From assembly GCF_020075705.1 (NCBI RefSeq), contig NZ_JAIQUM010000008.1, forward strand, positions 62,001-126,000: DNA of 64,000 bases, in the 5' to 3' direction. Within the stretch, counting starts at the first letter, position 1; every line of letters begins with the position of its first letter. The notes below the pieces were generated by a model. The model did not search any database and had not been told where the DNA came from. It was given only the letters and a program-made list of their open reading frames with translations. Of this stretch, positions 60,636 to 64,000 are shown piece by piece. The position numbers and the translations under genes were made by a program. Source of the DNA: Metabacillus rhizolycopersici (lineage in GTDB: Bacteria; Bacillota; Bacilli; Bacillales; Bacillaceae).

Positions 60636-60790
60636 AATTTCTCACTCCCGATTTTCTCACATAGGCTAAATTGTATCATTCCGAAGAGAGGAAAAGCAAC
60701 TAAATAATCTATCCAATCGTCGCATTTATCACTCTAGGCTAAACATACGTTCTATTCATTAGTCTACAGAGGCATCTTTCTTATCTTTAT

Positions 60791-60830
60791 AAAAAAAGCC
60801 AAAGTCAAGACAAGCCTGACTTTGACTTTA
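60791..60830 (-). terminator. Terminator between dnaK and dnaJ
   Basis: AAAGTCA/TGACTTT stem with a further GCC/GAC imperfect extension and GGCTTTTTTT on the minus strand, right after dnaK. Some readthrough is expected if dnaJ depends on the upstream promoter. Confidence 0.8.
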
Positions 60831-60841
60831 TTGTTTTTTAT

Positions 60842-63297
<2,456 letters not shown>

Positions 63298-63426
63298 TAT
63301 ATTTCACCTCCTTAAAGGTATTATATGCCTATATTATAGCAATAAATGGGCTAGATTAGTTATTTTTCACACAGGAATCGGATGGAATAATTGATTCCAT
63401 CCTCCCTATAAACAATATATCCTTGC

Positions 63427-64000
63427 TTAAGATCCATGATACAAATCAGTAAGAGTTTTGGATAAATCTCTTGTCATCCTTGATAACAAGCTTATAACTC
63501 GCGAATACTCCATTCGAGTTGGACCTAATACAGTAATTGTACCTAACTGCTTTTCACCTAATGAATACGTAGCTGTAATCAGGCTGCAATTTTCCATTGC
63601 TATATTTTCATTTTCCTTGCCAATTTTTATTGAAATTCCTGAATGATTTGTTTGTAATAACCCATACAACTCATCTTCTTTTTCAATCATTGTCAGCAAT
63701 GTTTTAATTCTCCTTAAATCTGAGAACTCTGGCTGACTCAACATATTTGTTTTGCCACCAAAATAGATTTTTTCACTCGAATCAAGTGTCAGTGAACCTG
63801 CCATAATTTTTACTAACGTATCATAGTTTTGAATATGATTTTTTAGGACTGAAACGACCTCTTTGACAATCTTATCCTGTAACTCAACGATTGGTACTCC
63901 AGCAAGCCGATCATTTAAGATATTTACCATTTTTTCAATGTCACTTGGATTAAGTTTCCCAGGGAAAGTAATGGTGCGATTTTCGACATGTCCCGTGTTT
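63427..64000 (-). CDS. hrcA: Heat-inducible repressor HrcA, C-terminal part
   Basis: The reading frame runs off the right edge; 190 C-terminal residues are present of about 343. The frame upstream of the internal methionine continues as NTGHVENRTITFPGKLNPSDIE, so 63930 is not a start. HrcA represses class I heat-shock genes by binding CIRCE. Visible segments include LGTITVLGPTRMEYSRVISLL near the C-terminus. The CIRCE element itself must lie outside the window. Confidence 0.95.
   Translation of the reverse strand, partial: NTGHVENRTITFPGKLNPSDIEKMVNILNDRLAGVPIVELQDKIVKEVVSVLKNHIQNYDTLVKIMAGSLTLDSSEKIYFGGKTNMLSQPEFSDLRRIKTLLTMIEKEDELYGLLQTNHSGISIKIGKENENIAMENCSLITATYSLGEKQLGTITVLGPTRMEYSRVISLLSRMTRDLSKTLTDLYHGS

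Overview
The window is an ordinary, AT-rich chromosomal segment of an endospore-forming member of the Bacillaceae. The gene order follows the Bacillus subtilis yqe-yqf-yqg region almost gene for gene. From high to low coordinates it runs hrcA-grpE-dnaK-dnaJ-prmA-rsmE-mtaB-rpsU-yqeY-yqeZ-floA-yqfC-yqfD-phoH-pgpH-ybeY-dgkA-cdd-era-yqzL-recO-glyQS-ccpN-yqfL-yqxD-dnaG-sigA-cccA-trmK-yqfO-ispH-yqfQ-cshB-nfo-yqfT-zur-yqfW-yqfX-ispG-yqfZ-yqgB-sodA-yqgE-pst-phoU-yqgM-rpmG-yqgN. Most genes lie on the minus strand. I cannot name the species from the sequence alone.

Region by region. 1-5.7 kb: lactate dehydrogenase behind a Rex-type operator, the start codon of a further gene at the left edge, a folate-salvage gene, ribosomal protein L33 and a glycosyltransferase pair. 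5.7-10.9 kb: the high-affinity phosphate system (pstSCAB, phoU) behind two Pho boxes. 10.9-18.1 kb: an MFS transporter, superoxide dismutase, a Na/Pi cotransporter, yqgB and a chemoreceptor. 18.3-31 kb: both terminal MEP-pathway enzymes (ispG, ispH), a zinc uptake operon with its Zur repressor, DNA repair and RNA helicase genes, and trmK. 31-42 kb: cytochrome c550, the dnaG-sigA macromolecular-synthesis operon, two carbon-flow regulators (ccpN, yqfL) and glycyl-tRNA synthetase behind a T-box. 42-54 kb: recO/era/cdd, envelope and c-di-AMP genes, phoH, the sporulation pair yqfC-yqfD and the flotillin/NfeD pair. 54-64 kb: translation-linked genes, deoC, tRNA/rRNA/ribosomal-protein modification enzymes and the heat-shock operon, with hrcA cut by the right edge.

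The coding content is conserved housekeeping. I see no prophage, CRISPR array, transposase or defence island. The interesting material lies between genes. (1) A dispersed repeat (here R1, nine copies) folds into a long hairpin whose arms change together between copies; five copies carry a perfect DnaA box. One copy sits inside the glyQS leader, and two begin directly after a stop codon. (2) A second dispersed repeat (R2) has five copies. (3) A terminator abuts yqfC and contains, within its stem, both the yqfC ribosome-binding site and a near-consensus sigma-E promoter, so only a sporulation-initiated transcript should expose that site. (4) yqxD appears frameshifted in an A5 run directly after its start codon.
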